From: JAUYQR01 sp050632395
GTDB taxonomy: Bacteria; Pseudomonadota; Alphaproteobacteria; Rhodobacterales; Rhodobacteraceae
Assembly (NCBI RefSeq): GCF_050632395.1
Contig: NZ_CP192600.1
Coordinates: 1,116,001-1,180,000, forward strand
DNA length: 64,000 nucleotides
Reading direction: 5' to 3'
A program made the position numbers and the translations under genes. Shown piece by piece: positions 16,558 through 24,900 of this stretch (its first letter is position 1; every line of letters starts with the position of its first letter). Below the pieces are notes generated by a model. It ran no database searches. It had not been told where the DNA came from and saw only the letters and a program-made list of their open reading frames with translations.

Positions 16558-17382
16558 ATGGGAATCGGGGCGGACATCATCGCGGACGACTGGCACGCGG
16601 CGCTGGCGGCGCTGGCGTGGCAGGTTGATCTGGGCGCGACCGAGCCGTTGGGCGATGGGCCGGTCAACCGCTATGAGATGGGCGATCCGGTGCGGCCGGC
16701 TGCGGCTGCTGTGGCGACCCCGGTGGCGGCCTCTGTGGCGGCGCCGTCTGGCTATTCGGGTGCCGGGCAAGACCCCGTTGCGGTGGCTGCGGCGATGGCC
16801 GGGGCGGCCAAGACGCTGGAAGAGTTGCAGGCTGCGCTCGGTGCCTATGATCATTGCGAGTTGAAGCGTGGTGCGCGGAGCCTGGTCTTTGCCGATGGCA
16901 ACCCGAAGGCGCGGGCGCTGATCCTTGGCGAAGCGCCGGGCAGTGAGGAGGACCGCGAGGGCCGGCCTTTTGTGGGGCGTGCGGGGCAATTGCTGGACCG
17001 GATGTTTGCTGCGATCGGCCTTTCCCGCACGTCGCCCGATCCTGCGGCGGCGATCTACATCACCAACGTCATGCCGTGGCGCCCGCCTGCCAACCGCGAC
17101 CCGGAGCCTGCCGAGATCGCGATGATGCGGCCGTTCCTGGAACGGCACATCGCGCTGGTAGATCCGGACGTCATCGTGGTCATGGGCAACACGCCCTTGT
17201 TTGCGCTGACCGGGACGAAGGGTATCCTGCGGGCGCGGGGTGGCTGGACCACGGCGCTGGGCAAGCCGGTGTTGGCGATGACGCACCCGGCCTACCTGTT
17301 GCGCAACCCGGCGGCCAAGCGCGAGGCATGGGCCGACCTTCTGGCATTGCAGGCGAGGTTGCGGGATGGCGCTTCCGGTTGA
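16558..17382 (+). CDS. Uracil-DNA glycosylase, family 4-like but without the Fe-S cysteines
   Basis: A 274-aa protein. The first 85 residues are a variable Ala/Pro-rich extension. The catalytic domain follows: motif A GEAPGSEED (about 124-132), PFVGRAGQLLD, TNVMPWRPPANRDP and motif B MTHPAYLLRN near residue 242. Such enzymes remove uracil from DNA. In typical family 4 enzymes four Cys hold a 4Fe-4S cluster; here only C100 remains, the partner at 97 is Tyr, the NVxKCRPP Cys is Trp174, and the Cys before PFLER is replaced (MMRPFLER). It therefore resembles the cluster-free alphaproteobacterial group. It overlaps the LysE gene by 17 bases. Confidence 0.87.
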   Translation: MGIGADIIADDWHAALAALAWQVDLGATEPLGDGPVNRYEMGDPVRPAAAAVATPVAASVAAPSGYSGAGQDPVAVAAAMAGAAKTLEELQAALGAYDHCELKRGARSLVFADGNPKARALILGEAPGSEEDREGRPFVGRAGQLLDRMFAAIGLSRTSPDPAAAIYITNVMPWRPPANRDPEPAEIAMMRPFLERHIALVDPDVIVVMGNTPLFALTGTKGILRARGGWTTALGKPVLAMTHPAYLLRNPAAKREAWADLLALQARLRDGASG

Positions 17383-17998
17383 CCCCCTGACGCTATTGAC
17401 GTTCATCCCCGCCGGGCTGGCGCTGAACCTGACGCCGGGGGCGGACATGATGTTCTGCCTTGGGCAAGGGCTGAAGGGTGGGCGGCGCGCGGCGATGGCG
17501 GCGAATTTCGGCATTGCGGTCGGTGGCATGGTGCATACGTTGATCGCCGGTCTGGGCCTTGGCGCGCTGATCGCGGCGCATCCCTTGGCGTTCGATGCGA
17601 TACGCTGGGTCGGGGTTGGGTATCTGTTGTGGCTGGCCTTCTCGGCGCTGCGCGGGCAGGGGGCGCTGATGGCGGCGACCGTGGCGCCGCGCCCGGTGGG
17701 ACGCATCTTTGCCGAGGCGCTGATGGTCAACCTGTTGAATCCGAAGGTGATCCTGTTCATCCTTGCGTTCCTGCCGCAGTTCGTCGACCCCGCGCGCCCG
17801 GTGCTGCCGCAGTTCCTGATCCTTGGGCTGGCGTTTTCGATGGGCGGGTTTGTAGTAAACGGTCTGGTCGGCGGTTTTGCCGGCAGCATCGGGCAGCGGC
17901 TGGCCCGGTCGGAGCGGCTGGCGCGCTGGCTGGGGCGGGCGAGCGCGGGTGTGTTCGGGCTTTTGGCGCTGCGGTTGGCGTTGATGGAGCGGGGGTAG
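17366..17998 (+). CDS. LysE/RhtB-family amino-acid exporter
   Basis: A 210-aa protein with six hydrophobic segments. The LysE/RhtB hallmark LNLTPGADMMFCLGQG lies in the first helix region, and NLLNPKVILFILAFLPQFVD in the middle. Members export amino acids or homoserine lactones across the inner membrane; the substrate is not predictable here. The ATG at 17366 overlaps the glycosylase gene and the stop is 3 bases before moaB, so all three are probably cotranscribed. Confidence 0.92.
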   Translation: MALPVDPLTLLTFIPAGLALNLTPGADMMFCLGQGLKGGRRAAMAANFGIAVGGMVHTLIAGLGLGALIAAHPLAFDAIRWVGVGYLLWLAFSALRGQGALMAATVAPRPVGRIFAEALMVNLLNPKVILFILAFLPQFVDPARPVLPQFLILGLAFSMGGFVVNGLVGGFAGSIGQRLARSERLARWLGRASAGVFGLLALRLALMERG

Positions 17999-18001
17999 GC
18001 C

Positions 18002-18544
18002 ATGTCACGCATCGACGAGACGAAGGAGTTCATCCCGGTCCGCATCGCGGTGCTGACGGTCAGCGACACGCGCACCACGGCGGATGACAAGTCGGGCGAT
18101 ACGCTGGTGGAGCGGCTTCTGGACGCGGGGCATGTGCTGGCGGCGCGCGGGATCGTGCAGGACGACCGGGCCGAGATTGCCGCGCGGCTGAAGGGGTGGA
18201 TTGCCGATCCGGCGGTGGATGTCATCCTGACCACGGGCGGCACCGGCTTGACCGGACGGGACGTGACAGTCGAGGCGCACCGCGACGTCTATGAGAAAGA
18301 GATCGAGGCGTTCGGGACGGTGTTCACCATCGTCTCGATGCAGAAGATTGGCACGTCGGCAGTGCAGAGCCGAGCCTGTGGCGGGGTGGCTGGCGGGACC
18401 TATCTTTTCGCGCTGCCAGGCAGCCCCGGTGCCTGCCGCGATGCCTGGGACGAGATCCTGCGCTGGCAATTGGATTTCCGGCACCGCCCCTGCAACTTTG
18501 TCGAGATATTTCCACGGCTGGAAGAACATCGCCGCCGGAAATGA
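18002..18544 (+). CDS. moaB: Molybdenum cofactor biosynthesis protein B
   Basis: A 180-aa MogA/MoaB-fold protein. It has IAVLTVSDTRTTADDKSGD near the N-terminus, the molybdopterin-binding TTGGTGLTGRDVT, and ALPGSPGACRDAWDEIL near the C-terminus. The family adenylylates molybdopterin or binds it before molybdenum insertion; it is cytosolic. The length is typical. It is the third gene of the glycosylase-lysE-moaB run and convergent with the DsbD-alpha-like gene. Confidence 0.93.
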   Translation: MSRIDETKEFIPVRIAVLTVSDTRTTADDKSGDTLVERLLDAGHVLAARGIVQDDRAEIAARLKGWIADPAVDVILTTGGTGLTGRDVTVEAHRDVYEKEIEAFGTVFTIVSMQKIGTSAVQSRACGGVAGGTYLFALPGSPGACRDAWDEILRWQLDFRHRPCNFVEIFPRLEEHRRRK

Positions 18545-18596
18545 GCGCAGCGCCACGTCAGGACGTCGCGATCAGCGTGGCAAACGGTGCGTATTT

Positions 18597-19397
18597 TCAG
18601 GGCGCGGGGCAGCCGCGGATTTCCACGGCGCCGTTGTCTGACAGGACGGTCACTGTCACCTTGGATCGGTCAAGCGCGAAAGGCGTGCCGGATTGCGCAA
18701 CCATTTCTGTCATTGCTGTCAGGTGGTTACCGTCACGGGACGCGGTGCTTTCGGCAACCCAGACGGTGGGGTCGGCGGTCTCAAAGGCGACCGTCTCTGG
18801 CCCGCCGCTGCGCGGCATTGCGATGTTTGCGGTGATGCGCAGGCCATCGGCGATGGGGTCGACGGTGCAACTGACCGACGTGACGCCGGCCTCGGAGGCG
18901 GTAGCGGGGCGGCGCGCGAGGGCGGCCTTGATCGTTGCGTCGCTGGCGCCGGGGGCGATCAGATCGGTTGTCAGGGTAAGGCTGGCTGGCAGGCAGATCT
19001 CGTCGCAGACGCCAAGGTCCACGGTGGCTGACAGGCGCATCGGGAGGGACGGGTCGATGGCGGTGACCTCGACCGGAAGGGTGACCTCGTCGTGGTAGCC
19101 GATGCTTTGCATTCCGTTGGTCTGGAACACGCTGGGGGCGGGCCAGTGGATGCGGACGGCGCGGACGTTTTCGGAACCGGACCAGTCGAATGTGGGTGGG
19201 ATACCGGCGTCGCCGGGGCTGCGCCAGTAAGTTTTCCAACCGGGAGCTAGGGTTAGCTGGACGCCGGCCATGTGGCCGCCGTCGGGCATCTGCCAGCCGG
19301 GCAGGAGCGCGCCGGCGAGAACGTCGTCCTGCGTGGTCGCAAGGGCGGGGGTGCCGAGGGCGATGATCGGGGCAAGGACGAGGCAGATGCGGGTCAT
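18597..19397 (-). CDS. Periplasmic DsbD N-terminal (alpha)-like protein
   Basis: A 266-aa protein from the ATG at 19397 (ORF opens 13 codons earlier). It has a signal peptide (MTRICLVLAPIIALGTPALA). The rest matches the immunoglobulin-like DsbD-alpha domain: WKTYWRSPGDAGIPPTFDWSGS, GYHDEVTLPVEV and the redox pair in LGVCDEICLPASL. In DsbD this domain passes electrons from the membrane domain to periplasmic partners. Here the membrane and thioredoxin domains are absent, so it must work with a separate transporter (inference). It is convergent with moaB and divergent from the yqgE gene. Confidence 0.85.
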   Translation of the reverse strand: MTRICLVLAPIIALGTPALATTQDDVLAGALLPGWQMPDGGHMAGVQLTLAPGWKTYWRSPGDAGIPPTFDWSGSENVRAVRIHWPAPSVFQTNGMQSIGYHDEVTLPVEVTAIDPSLPMRLSATVDLGVCDEICLPASLTLTTDLIAPGASDATIKAALARRPATASEAGVTSVSCTVDPIADGLRITANIAMPRSGGPETVAFETADPTVWVAESTASRDGNHLTAMTEMVAQSGTPFALDRSKVTVTVLSDNGAVEIRGCPAP

Positions 19398-19537
19398 GTG
19401 CCGAAGATAGTGACTTGCGGCGTCAGATGAAATCACTTTGCGGCGACGGGGCGTGACTGTGGCATCCCAGACGCGAGATCAGGGGTTGAGGCCGAAACGA
19501 TGCAGCGCCATGCTTGGGGTGTAACGGAGGGTGCCGC

Positions 19538-20095
19538 ATGGAACTGGCTGGCAAGATCCTGATCGCGATGCCGGGGATGGGCGACCCCCGGTTCGAGCGC
19601 AGCGTGATCCTTATCTGCGCGCATTCGGCCGAGGGCGCGATGGGCATCATCATCAACAAGCCTGCGGTCGACCTGAGCTTTGCCAAGCTGTTGGAACAGC
19701 TGAACATTCCGGTCGCACCAGAGGGGCGCGACATTCGCGTTCATGTCGGCGGGCCGGTGGAGCGGGGGCGGGGATTCGTGCTGCATTCGGCCGACTGGCG
19801 ACCGCAGGGGGGCAGTTCGATGTCGGTGCCCGGCGGGTTCGAGATGACCGCGACGATGGACGTGCTGGAGGCACTGGCGAAGGGTCAGGGGCCGGAGGCG
19901 GCGATCCTTGCCTTGGGCTATGCGGGCTGGGGGCCGGGGCAGTTGGAGGCCGAGATCATCCGCAACGACTGGCTGACCGGCGAGCCGGAGGCGGGGCTGG
20001 TCTTTTCGCGTGATGACGGGGGCAAATGGGCGGCGGCGTTGCGGCGGATGGGGATTGACCCGAAGACGCTGAGCGGGTCGGCGGGGCGGGCCTAA
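19538..20095 (+). CDS. YqgE/AlgH family protein
   Basis: A 185-aa UPF0301 (YqgE/AlgH) protein. It has the typical start LAGKILIAMPGMGDPRFERSV, then HSAEGAMGIIINKP, FVLHSADW and LGYAGWGPGQLEAEI. The start is the ATG at 19538 with GGAGG 8 bases upstream; an in-frame ATG at 19514 lacks this. AlgH was linked to alginate regulation in Pseudomonas, but the molecular function is unsettled. The gene is solitary and convergent with rpiB. Confidence 0.93.
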   Translation: MELAGKILIAMPGMGDPRFERSVILICAHSAEGAMGIIINKPAVDLSFAKLLEQLNIPVAPEGRDIRVHVGGPVERGRGFVLHSADWRPQGGSSMSVPGGFEMTATMDVLEALAKGQGPEAAILALGYAGWGPGQLEAEIIRNDWLTGEPEAGLVFSRDDGGKWAAALRRMGIDPKTLSGSAGRA

Positions 20096-20143
20096 GGGAT
20101 TGGGAACGCTGCGGTAATTAGCCTGATTTCGGAAGGGTTAACG

Positions 20144-20184
20144 GTATGGCAGGCGTATGGCAAACGTCTGGCAAGAGGCCATAC
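20144..20184. repeat. Three 11-bp-spaced GTATGGCA repeats plus one inverted copy
   Basis: GTATGGCA at 20144, GTATGGCA at 20155 and GTCTGGCA at 20166 are spaced exactly 11 bases apart; the inverted form GGCCATAC lies at 20177-20184. The set is flanked by GGTTAAC (20136) and GTTAACC (20205). It lies between two convergent genes, where promoters are not expected. Confidence 0.5.
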
Positions 20185-20228
20185 GTTTTGGCTGTGGGCG
20201 GGGCGTTAACCTTGATTTGCGAATCGGT

Positions 20229-20675
20229 CTAGGGCGCTTCGATCATGTCGACGCGGGTTGCATGGCGGCCGCCTTCGAAACTGGCCCCGAGGAAGGCATC
20301 GACGATTTCAAGCGCGAGGCCTTCGCCAACCACCCGGGCGCCGAGCGACAGCATGTTGGCGTCGTTGTGCTGGCGGATCATCTTGGCGGAGAAGGTGTCG
20401 GAGCAGACGCCGCAGCGGATGCCTTTCACCTTGTTCGCGGCCATCATGATGCCTTGGCCGGTGCCGCAGACGATGATGCCGAGGTGGCAATCGCCGGACG
20501 CCACGCGTTCGGCGGCGGCTTTGCCGTGCAGGGGGTAGTGGGTGCTTTCCGGGGTGGTCGGGCCGATGTCGGTGACCGCGTAACCCTTGGCTGCAAGATG
20601 TGCCGCGATGGCCTGACGCAGCGGGATTGCGGCGTGGTCGCTGGAGACGACGACGCGGGTTGGTTCATTCGCCAT
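20229..20675 (-). CDS. rpiB: Ribose-5-phosphate isomerase B
   Basis: A 148-aa RpiB/LacAB isomerase that interconverts ribose 5-phosphate and ribulose 5-phosphate. Visible are SSDHAAIPLRQ near the start, CGTGQGIMMAANKVKGIRCG with the catalytic Cys, HNDANMLSLGARVVG and the C-terminal FEGGRHATRVDMI. It overlaps the upstream aldehyde dehydrogenase gene by 11 bases and follows deoC in the same direction, so the set would convert deoxyribose and ribose phosphates to central intermediates. Confidence 0.95.
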   Translation of the reverse strand: MANEPTRVVVSSDHAAIPLRQAIAAHLAAKGYAVTDIGPTTPESTHYPLHGKAAAERVASGDCHLGIIVCGTGQGIMMAANKVKGIRCGVCSDTFSAKMIRQHNDANMLSLGARVVGEGLALEIVDAFLGASFEGGRHATRVDMIEAP

Positions 20676-23004
20676 AGGGCACCCAGATGGTCTTGATTTC
20701 GGTGGCGTGACGCAGGAATTCGCGGCCTTCGCCGGCGCTGCCCATCCAGTTGCGGGCGTGGCCGTTGTTGACCCATGTGCGTTTGACGTTCAGGGCGGCT
20801 TCGCGTTCGATCAGGCTGACGAGGTTCTGGGAGGAGAAGGACCAGACCGCGTCAACGTCCATATGCCCGGCGAGGGATTTCGCGAGGTCGGCGGGCGGAC
20901 CGGTGACGATGTTGACGACGCCGGCGGGGAGGTCGGAGGTGTCGAGCACCTGATAAAAGTCGGTCGCGGCGAGGGGGTAGGCGGCGGAGGGGACGAGGAC
21001 GCAGGTGTTGCCCATCGCGATGGCCGGCGCCATGACGGAGATGAGGCCGAGGAGCGGGGCTTCGTCGGGGCAGAGCGCGCCGATCACGCCGACGGGTTCG
21101 TTCATGGCAAGGGCGATGCCACGGATCGGGACCGATTTGGCCGCGCCGTCGAATTTGTCGGACCATGCGGCATAAGTGAAGAGGCGCTGGATGGAGGCCT
21201 CGACCTCGGCCGTGCCGTTATAGCCGGTGAGGTCTTTCAGGCGGGCGGCGAATTCGTCGGCGCGAGCGGAGAGGTTCTCGGCGATGTAGTAAAGGATCTG
21301 CGCGCGGTTATGGCCGGTGGCCTTGCCCCAGCCCTTGGCGGCGTGTGCCGCCTCGACCGCGTTCCTTATGTCCTTTCGGTTGCCGATGCCGACATGGCCG
21401 AGAAGCTTGGCTTTCGGGCTGTAGATGGCTTGGCTGTAGCCGCCATCGGGGCGGGCCTGCTTGCCACCGATGTAGAGTTTCGCGGTGCGGTCGAGGGCGG
21501 GGGCTTCGGGGTTGGCGGGTTCGGGGGTGGATGCGATGGGCTTCAGAGCGACGGGTTTTGCCGTGGGCTTGAGGTAGGCCATCAGCCCTTCCCAGCCGCC
21601 TTCGCGACCAAAGCCGGATTCGCGCACCCCGCCGAAGCCTGCAGCGGCGTCGAAGAGGTTGGTGGCGTTGACCCAGACGATGCCGGCCTTCAGCTTTGGA
21701 GCGATGTCGAGGGCGAGGTTGATGTTCTCGCTCCACACCGTGGCGGCGAGGCCGTATTTCGTGTTGTTGGCCAGGGCGACCGCCTCTTCCGGCGTGCGGA
21801 AGGTCATCGAGACGAGGACGGGGCCGAAGATTTCTTCTTGCATCAGGGTGGAGGCGGCGGAGAGGCCGGTGATGAGCGTCGGCGGGTAGAAGCAGCCGGT
21901 GGGGACGGCGGTGGCGGCTTGGTAGGTTTCGCCTTCGGTGTTGGCGGCGACCATTTCGGTAATCGTCTTGAGTTGGACGGGATCGACGATGGCGCCGATG
22001 TCGATGGCCTTGTCGAGCGGGTCACCGATGCGCAGGCCGTCCATCCGGCGTTTCAGTTTCGTGTGGAAGCGGTCGGCGATGCCTTCCTGCACGAGAAGGC
22101 GGGAGCCGGCGCAGCAGACCTGGCCCTGGTTGAACCAGATGGCATCGACGAGGCCCTCGACGGCGGAATCAAGGTCGGCGTCGTCGAACACGATGTAGGG
22201 GGATTTGCCGCCCAGTTCGAGGGTGAGGGCTTTGCCGCTGCCTGCGGTGGCGGCGCGGATGCGCTTGCCGACGGAGGTGGAGCCGGTGAAGGCGATCTTG
22301 TCGACGGGGCTGTCCACGAGGGCGGCGCCGGTGGAGCCATCGCCGGTGACGATGTTGAGAACGCCCTTGGGGAGACCGGCTTCGCGGGAGATTTCGGCGA
22401 AGAGAAGGGCGGTGAGGGGGGTGTATTCGGCGGGTTTGAGGACGACGGTGTTGCCGGCGGCGAGCGCCGGGGCGACCTTCCAGGCGAGCATCAGGAGAGG
22501 GAAGTTCCAGGGGATGACGGCGCCGCAGACGCCGAGGGGCTGGAGGTCGGGGTGTTCGGAGGGCAGAAGCTGGGCGAGGCCGGCGTGGTAGTAGAAATGC
22601 CGGGTGACGAGGGGGATGTCGATGTCGCGCGACTCGCGGATGGGTTTGCCGTTGTCGAGGGTTTCAAGGACCGCGAGGAGGCGGGCGTGTTTCTGCGTGA
22701 GGCGGGCGAGGGCGTAGAGGAATTTCGCGCGTTGGTGGGCCGGGAGTTTGGCCCAGGCGGGTTGGGCGCGGCGGGCGGCTTTGACGGCGGCGGCGATGTC
22801 GGCTGCGGTGCCTTGGGTCACTTGCGCGAGGGGTTGGCCGGTGGCGGGGTTGGCGGTGGTGAAGGTCGCGCCCGGTTTGGTGAAAGCGCCGTCGATGAAG
22901 TGGCCGAAGGTGCCGTTGTGTTTGGCGATCCAGGCGAGGGCTTCGGTGGCGGATTCCGGGGCGGGGCCGTAGGCCATGCTGTCGAAAATTTCCTTGATGG
23001 TCAT
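20665..23004 (-). CDS. Two-domain aldehyde dehydrogenase, ALDH16 type
   Basis: A 779-aa fusion of two ALDH folds. Domain 1 (about 25-490) is complete: PWNFPLLMLAWK, FTGSTSVGKRI, ELGGKSPY, catalytic Cys in GQVCCAGSRL, and GFGGVRESGFGREGG. Domain 2 (about 510-779) keeps the Rossmann half (YIGGKQARPDGGYSQ, VGVIGALCPDEAPLLGL) but ends early and has no catalytic Cys loop. This is the layout of ALDH16, whose bacterial form has been studied in Loktanella, also Rhodobacterales. Its place between deoC, which releases acetaldehyde, and rpiB suggests aldehyde oxidation in nucleoside-sugar use (inference). Confidence 0.9.
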   Translation of the reverse strand: MTIKEIFDSMAYGPAPESATEALAWIAKHNGTFGHFIDGAFTKPGATFTTANPATGQPLAQVTQGTAADIAAAVKAARRAQPAWAKLPAHQRAKFLYALARLTQKHARLLAVLETLDNGKPIRESRDIDIPLVTRHFYYHAGLAQLLPSEHPDLQPLGVCGAVIPWNFPLLMLAWKVAPALAAGNTVVLKPAEYTPLTALLFAEISREAGLPKGVLNIVTGDGSTGAALVDSPVDKIAFTGSTSVGKRIRAATAGSGKALTLELGGKSPYIVFDDADLDSAVEGLVDAIWFNQGQVCCAGSRLLVQEGIADRFHTKLKRRMDGLRIGDPLDKAIDIGAIVDPVQLKTITEMVAANTEGETYQAATAVPTGCFYPPTLITGLSAASTLMQEEIFGPVLVSMTFRTPEEAVALANNTKYGLAATVWSENINLALDIAPKLKAGIVWVNATNLFDAAAGFGGVRESGFGREGGWEGLMAYLKPTAKPVALKPIASTPEPANPEAPALDRTAKLYIGGKQARPDGGYSQAIYSPKAKLLGHVGIGNRKDIRNAVEAAHAAKGWGKATGHNRAQILYYIAENLSARADEFAARLKDLTGYNGTAEVEASIQRLFTYAAWSDKFDGAAKSVPIRGIALAMNEPVGVIGALCPDEAPLLGLISVMAPAIAMGNTCVLVPSAAYPLAATDFYQVLDTSDLPAGVVNIVTGPPADLAKSLAGHMDVDAVWSFSSQNLVSLIEREAALNVKRTWVNNGHARNWMGSAGEGREFLRHATEIKTIWVPYGE

Positions 23005-23112
23005 GGTGTCAGTCCTTCGCCACAGCGCGGGTGGGGGCGGTTATGAAGTGGAGCGGCTGCGCCGCGAGCCATTTGTCTCGCCTCTGCGCTAAGGCGCAAC
23101 CGGCTCGGGCAT

Positions 23113-23144
23113 GCCTCCGGCTGGGAAATTTGAAAAAGGTGAAG
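23113..23144 (+). repeat. Degenerate copy of the GCCTCCGGC...GGGATATTT intergenic element
   Basis: The stretch GCCTCCGGCTGGGAAATTTG followed by a purine-rich AAAAAGGTGAAG matches the right arm of the inverted element at 42570-42600 and the ends of the copies near 34.6, 37.5 and 50.9 kb. It lies between the deoC stop and the ALDH start. Confidence 0.45.
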
Positions 23145-23166
23145 CCGCTTGCGGAGGCGCATGGGA

Positions 23167-24153
23167 TCATCCCATCGCGTGGCGGTTGGCGGCGGAGTAG
23201 TGGCCGGTTAGGTGGTGTTCAAGCTGACGCTCGATGTCGCCGAGGAGGCTTGAGGCGCCGAAGCGGAAGAGGTCGGGTTGCAGCCAGGGGTGGCCAAGTT
23301 CATCCTTGATGAGGGCGAGGTAGGTGAGGGCGTCCTTGGCCTTGGCGATGCCGCCGGCGGGTTTGTAGCCGACCTTGATGCCGGTGCGGTCCTGATAGTC
23401 GCGGATGCAGCGGATCATGGTGAGGGTGACGGGAAGGGTGGCGTTGACGGGTTCCTTGCCGGTGGAGGTCTTGATGAAATCGGCGCCGGCCATCATGCAG
23501 ATCAGCGAGGCGCGGGCGACGTTGCGGAGCGTGCCAAGTTCGCCGGTGGCGAGGATCGCCTTGACGTGGGCATCCCCGCAGGCGACGCGCATCTCGGCCA
23601 TTTCGTCGTAAAGCGCCTGCCAGTTTTGCGTGAGGACGTGGCGACGGGAGATGACGATGTCGATTTCCTTTGCCCCGGCGCGGACGCTTTCGCCGATTTC
23701 GGCGATGCGCAGGCGGTAGGGCGAGAGGCCGGCCGGGAAGCCGGTGGAGACGGCGGCGACGGGGATCGAGGTGCCTTCGAGGGCGCGGACGGCGGTTTCG
23801 ACCATCTCGTGGTAAACGCAGACGGCGCCGGTGGTCAGGTGGGGCAGGCCCAGCTTTTCCAGCATCCAGGGTGCTACAGGCTGGCGAGCCTTGGCGCAGA
23901 GGCGCTTGACGCGGCCTTCGGTATCGTCACCGGCAAGGGTGGTGAGGTCGATGAGGGAGATGGCTTTCAGGAGCCAGGCGGCCTGATAGTCCTTTTTCAC
24001 CGAGCGGCGGCCCGAGATGGTGGCGGCGCGGCGTTCGATGGCGGAGGTGTTGGCCTGAACGCTCGCGACCCAATCAAGATCGAGCGGCATTCCGGGATTG
24101 CGGGTGTGGGTGACCTGCGGCAGGAGGTCTTTCAAAGGTGTCAGCGTTTCCAA
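23167..24153 (-). CDS. deoC: Deoxyribose-phosphate aldolase
   Basis: A 328-aa class I aldolase that cleaves 2-deoxyribose 5-phosphate to glyceraldehyde 3-phosphate and acetaldehyde. It has AVSTGFPAGLSPYRLR, EIDIVISR, the Schiff-base Lys in DFIKTSTGK and the second Lys in GYKPAGGI. The start is set at the TTG at 24153 because GGAGG lies 5 bases before it and protein similarity begins there; the open frame runs on to 24291 without family resemblance. The long N-terminus (about 70 aa) is typical of the larger DeoC subgroup. It leads the deoC-ALDH-rpiB run. Confidence 0.93.
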   Translation of the reverse strand: METLTPLKDLLPQVTHTRNPGMPLDLDWVASVQANTSAIERRAATISGRRSVKKDYQAAWLLKAISLIDLTTLAGDDTEGRVKRLCAKARQPVAPWMLEKLGLPHLTTGAVCVYHEMVETAVRALEGTSIPVAAVSTGFPAGLSPYRLRIAEIGESVRAGAKEIDIVISRRHVLTQNWQALYDEMAEMRVACGDAHVKAILATGELGTLRNVARASLICMMAGADFIKTSTGKEPVNATLPVTLTMIRCIRDYQDRTGIKVGYKPAGGIAKAKDALTYLALIKDELGHPWLQPDLFRFGASSLLGDIERQLEHHLTGHYSAANRHAMG

Positions 24154-24241
24154 ACGGTCCTCCGCCCTGTCGGATGGCGCGACGATGCCATGCGGCCCGG
24201 TGTGCCGCAAGGGTGACGGTGCGGAAAATCTGACCGTTTGG

Positions 24242-24631
24242 TCAAGAGGGCGGAGTGCTGCGTTCCGGCTGCACGGGCCATGCGTCGTCATGCGTGGCCC
24301 AGGGCGTGCCGGTGCCGGGATCGGGAAGATCGGATTTGGGGATGGTGCGGAAGAGGTGGGTCTTGGCGAGGAACAGGGCCGAGACGGGCGCGGTGAGCAA
24401 AAGGAACAGGGTGATCAGAAGTTCGTGCCAGCTGATGCCCTGACCTTGCAGGACAAGGTGGAAGGCGGAAGCGACGAGGGCGGTGCCGACGCCGATGGTG
24501 GTGGCTTTGGTCGGCGCATGCAGGCGCTGCATCGGGTCGCGCAATTTCAGCAGGCCGTAGCTGCCGATCAGGCCGAAGATGCCCCCGGCGACGAGGAAGG
24601 CGGCGATGATGATTTCGAGTGCGAGGGTCAT
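24242..24631 (-). CDS. mrpG: Multisubunit cation/proton antiporter subunit G
   Basis: A 129-aa membrane protein with three helices and the MrpG/PhaG signature GIFGLIGSYGLLKLRDPMQRLHAPTKATT. It is the last gene of the mrp operon; its ATG overlaps the mrpF stop by 4 bases. MrpG is a small required subunit of the Na+(K+)/H+ antiporter complex in the inner membrane. Confidence 0.93.
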   Translation of the reverse strand: MTLALEIIIAAFLVAGGIFGLIGSYGLLKLRDPMQRLHAPTKATTIGVGTALVASAFHLVLQGQGISWHELLITLFLLLTAPVSALFLAKTHLFRTIPKSDLPDPGTGTPWATHDDAWPVQPERSTPPS

Positions 24632-24900
24632 TCAATGATGCTCCCCCGCAGGAGGTATTTGCAGTAGGCGACGGTGCTGATGAAGCCGGTCAGGGCGAGG
24701 AGGAGGGCGGCTTCGAAGAGGAGGTTCGAGCCGCTGCGGACGGTGGTGAGGACCACAAGAGCGATGGCGTTCACTGTCATGGTGTCGACGGCGAGGATGC
24801 GGTCGGTAAGCGTGGGGGCGGTGAAGAGGCGGATCAGGTTGAGGACGAGGCAAAGGCCAAAGGCACCGAGCGCGAAGTCGAGGGCGTAGGGCAGGATCAT
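24628..24900 (-). CDS. mrpF: Multisubunit cation/proton antiporter subunit F
   Basis: A 90-aa protein with three hydrophobic helices. The pattern NLIRLFTAPTLTDRILAVDTMTVN is typical of MrpF/PhaF. It overlaps mrpE and mrpG by 4 bases on each side. It forms part of the Mrp complex, which exports sodium (or potassium) in exchange for protons. Confidence 0.93.
   Translation of the reverse strand: MILPYALDFALGAFGLCLVLNLIRLFTAPTLTDRILAVDTMTVNAIALVVLTTVRSGSNLLFEAALLLALTGFISTVAYCKYLLRGSIIE

Noticed and set aside
16444..18243. 600-codon 5' extension of pyrB
   Set aside because: The true PyrB start is at 16443; the extension is antisense to the glycosylase, lysE and moaB genes.
20707..23046. 779-aa plus-strand ORF opposite the ALDH16 gene
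   Set aside because: Gly/Asp/Val-rich shadow frame caused by G+C-rich codon bias; no domain or hydrophobic pattern, while the minus strand has an unmistakable enzyme.
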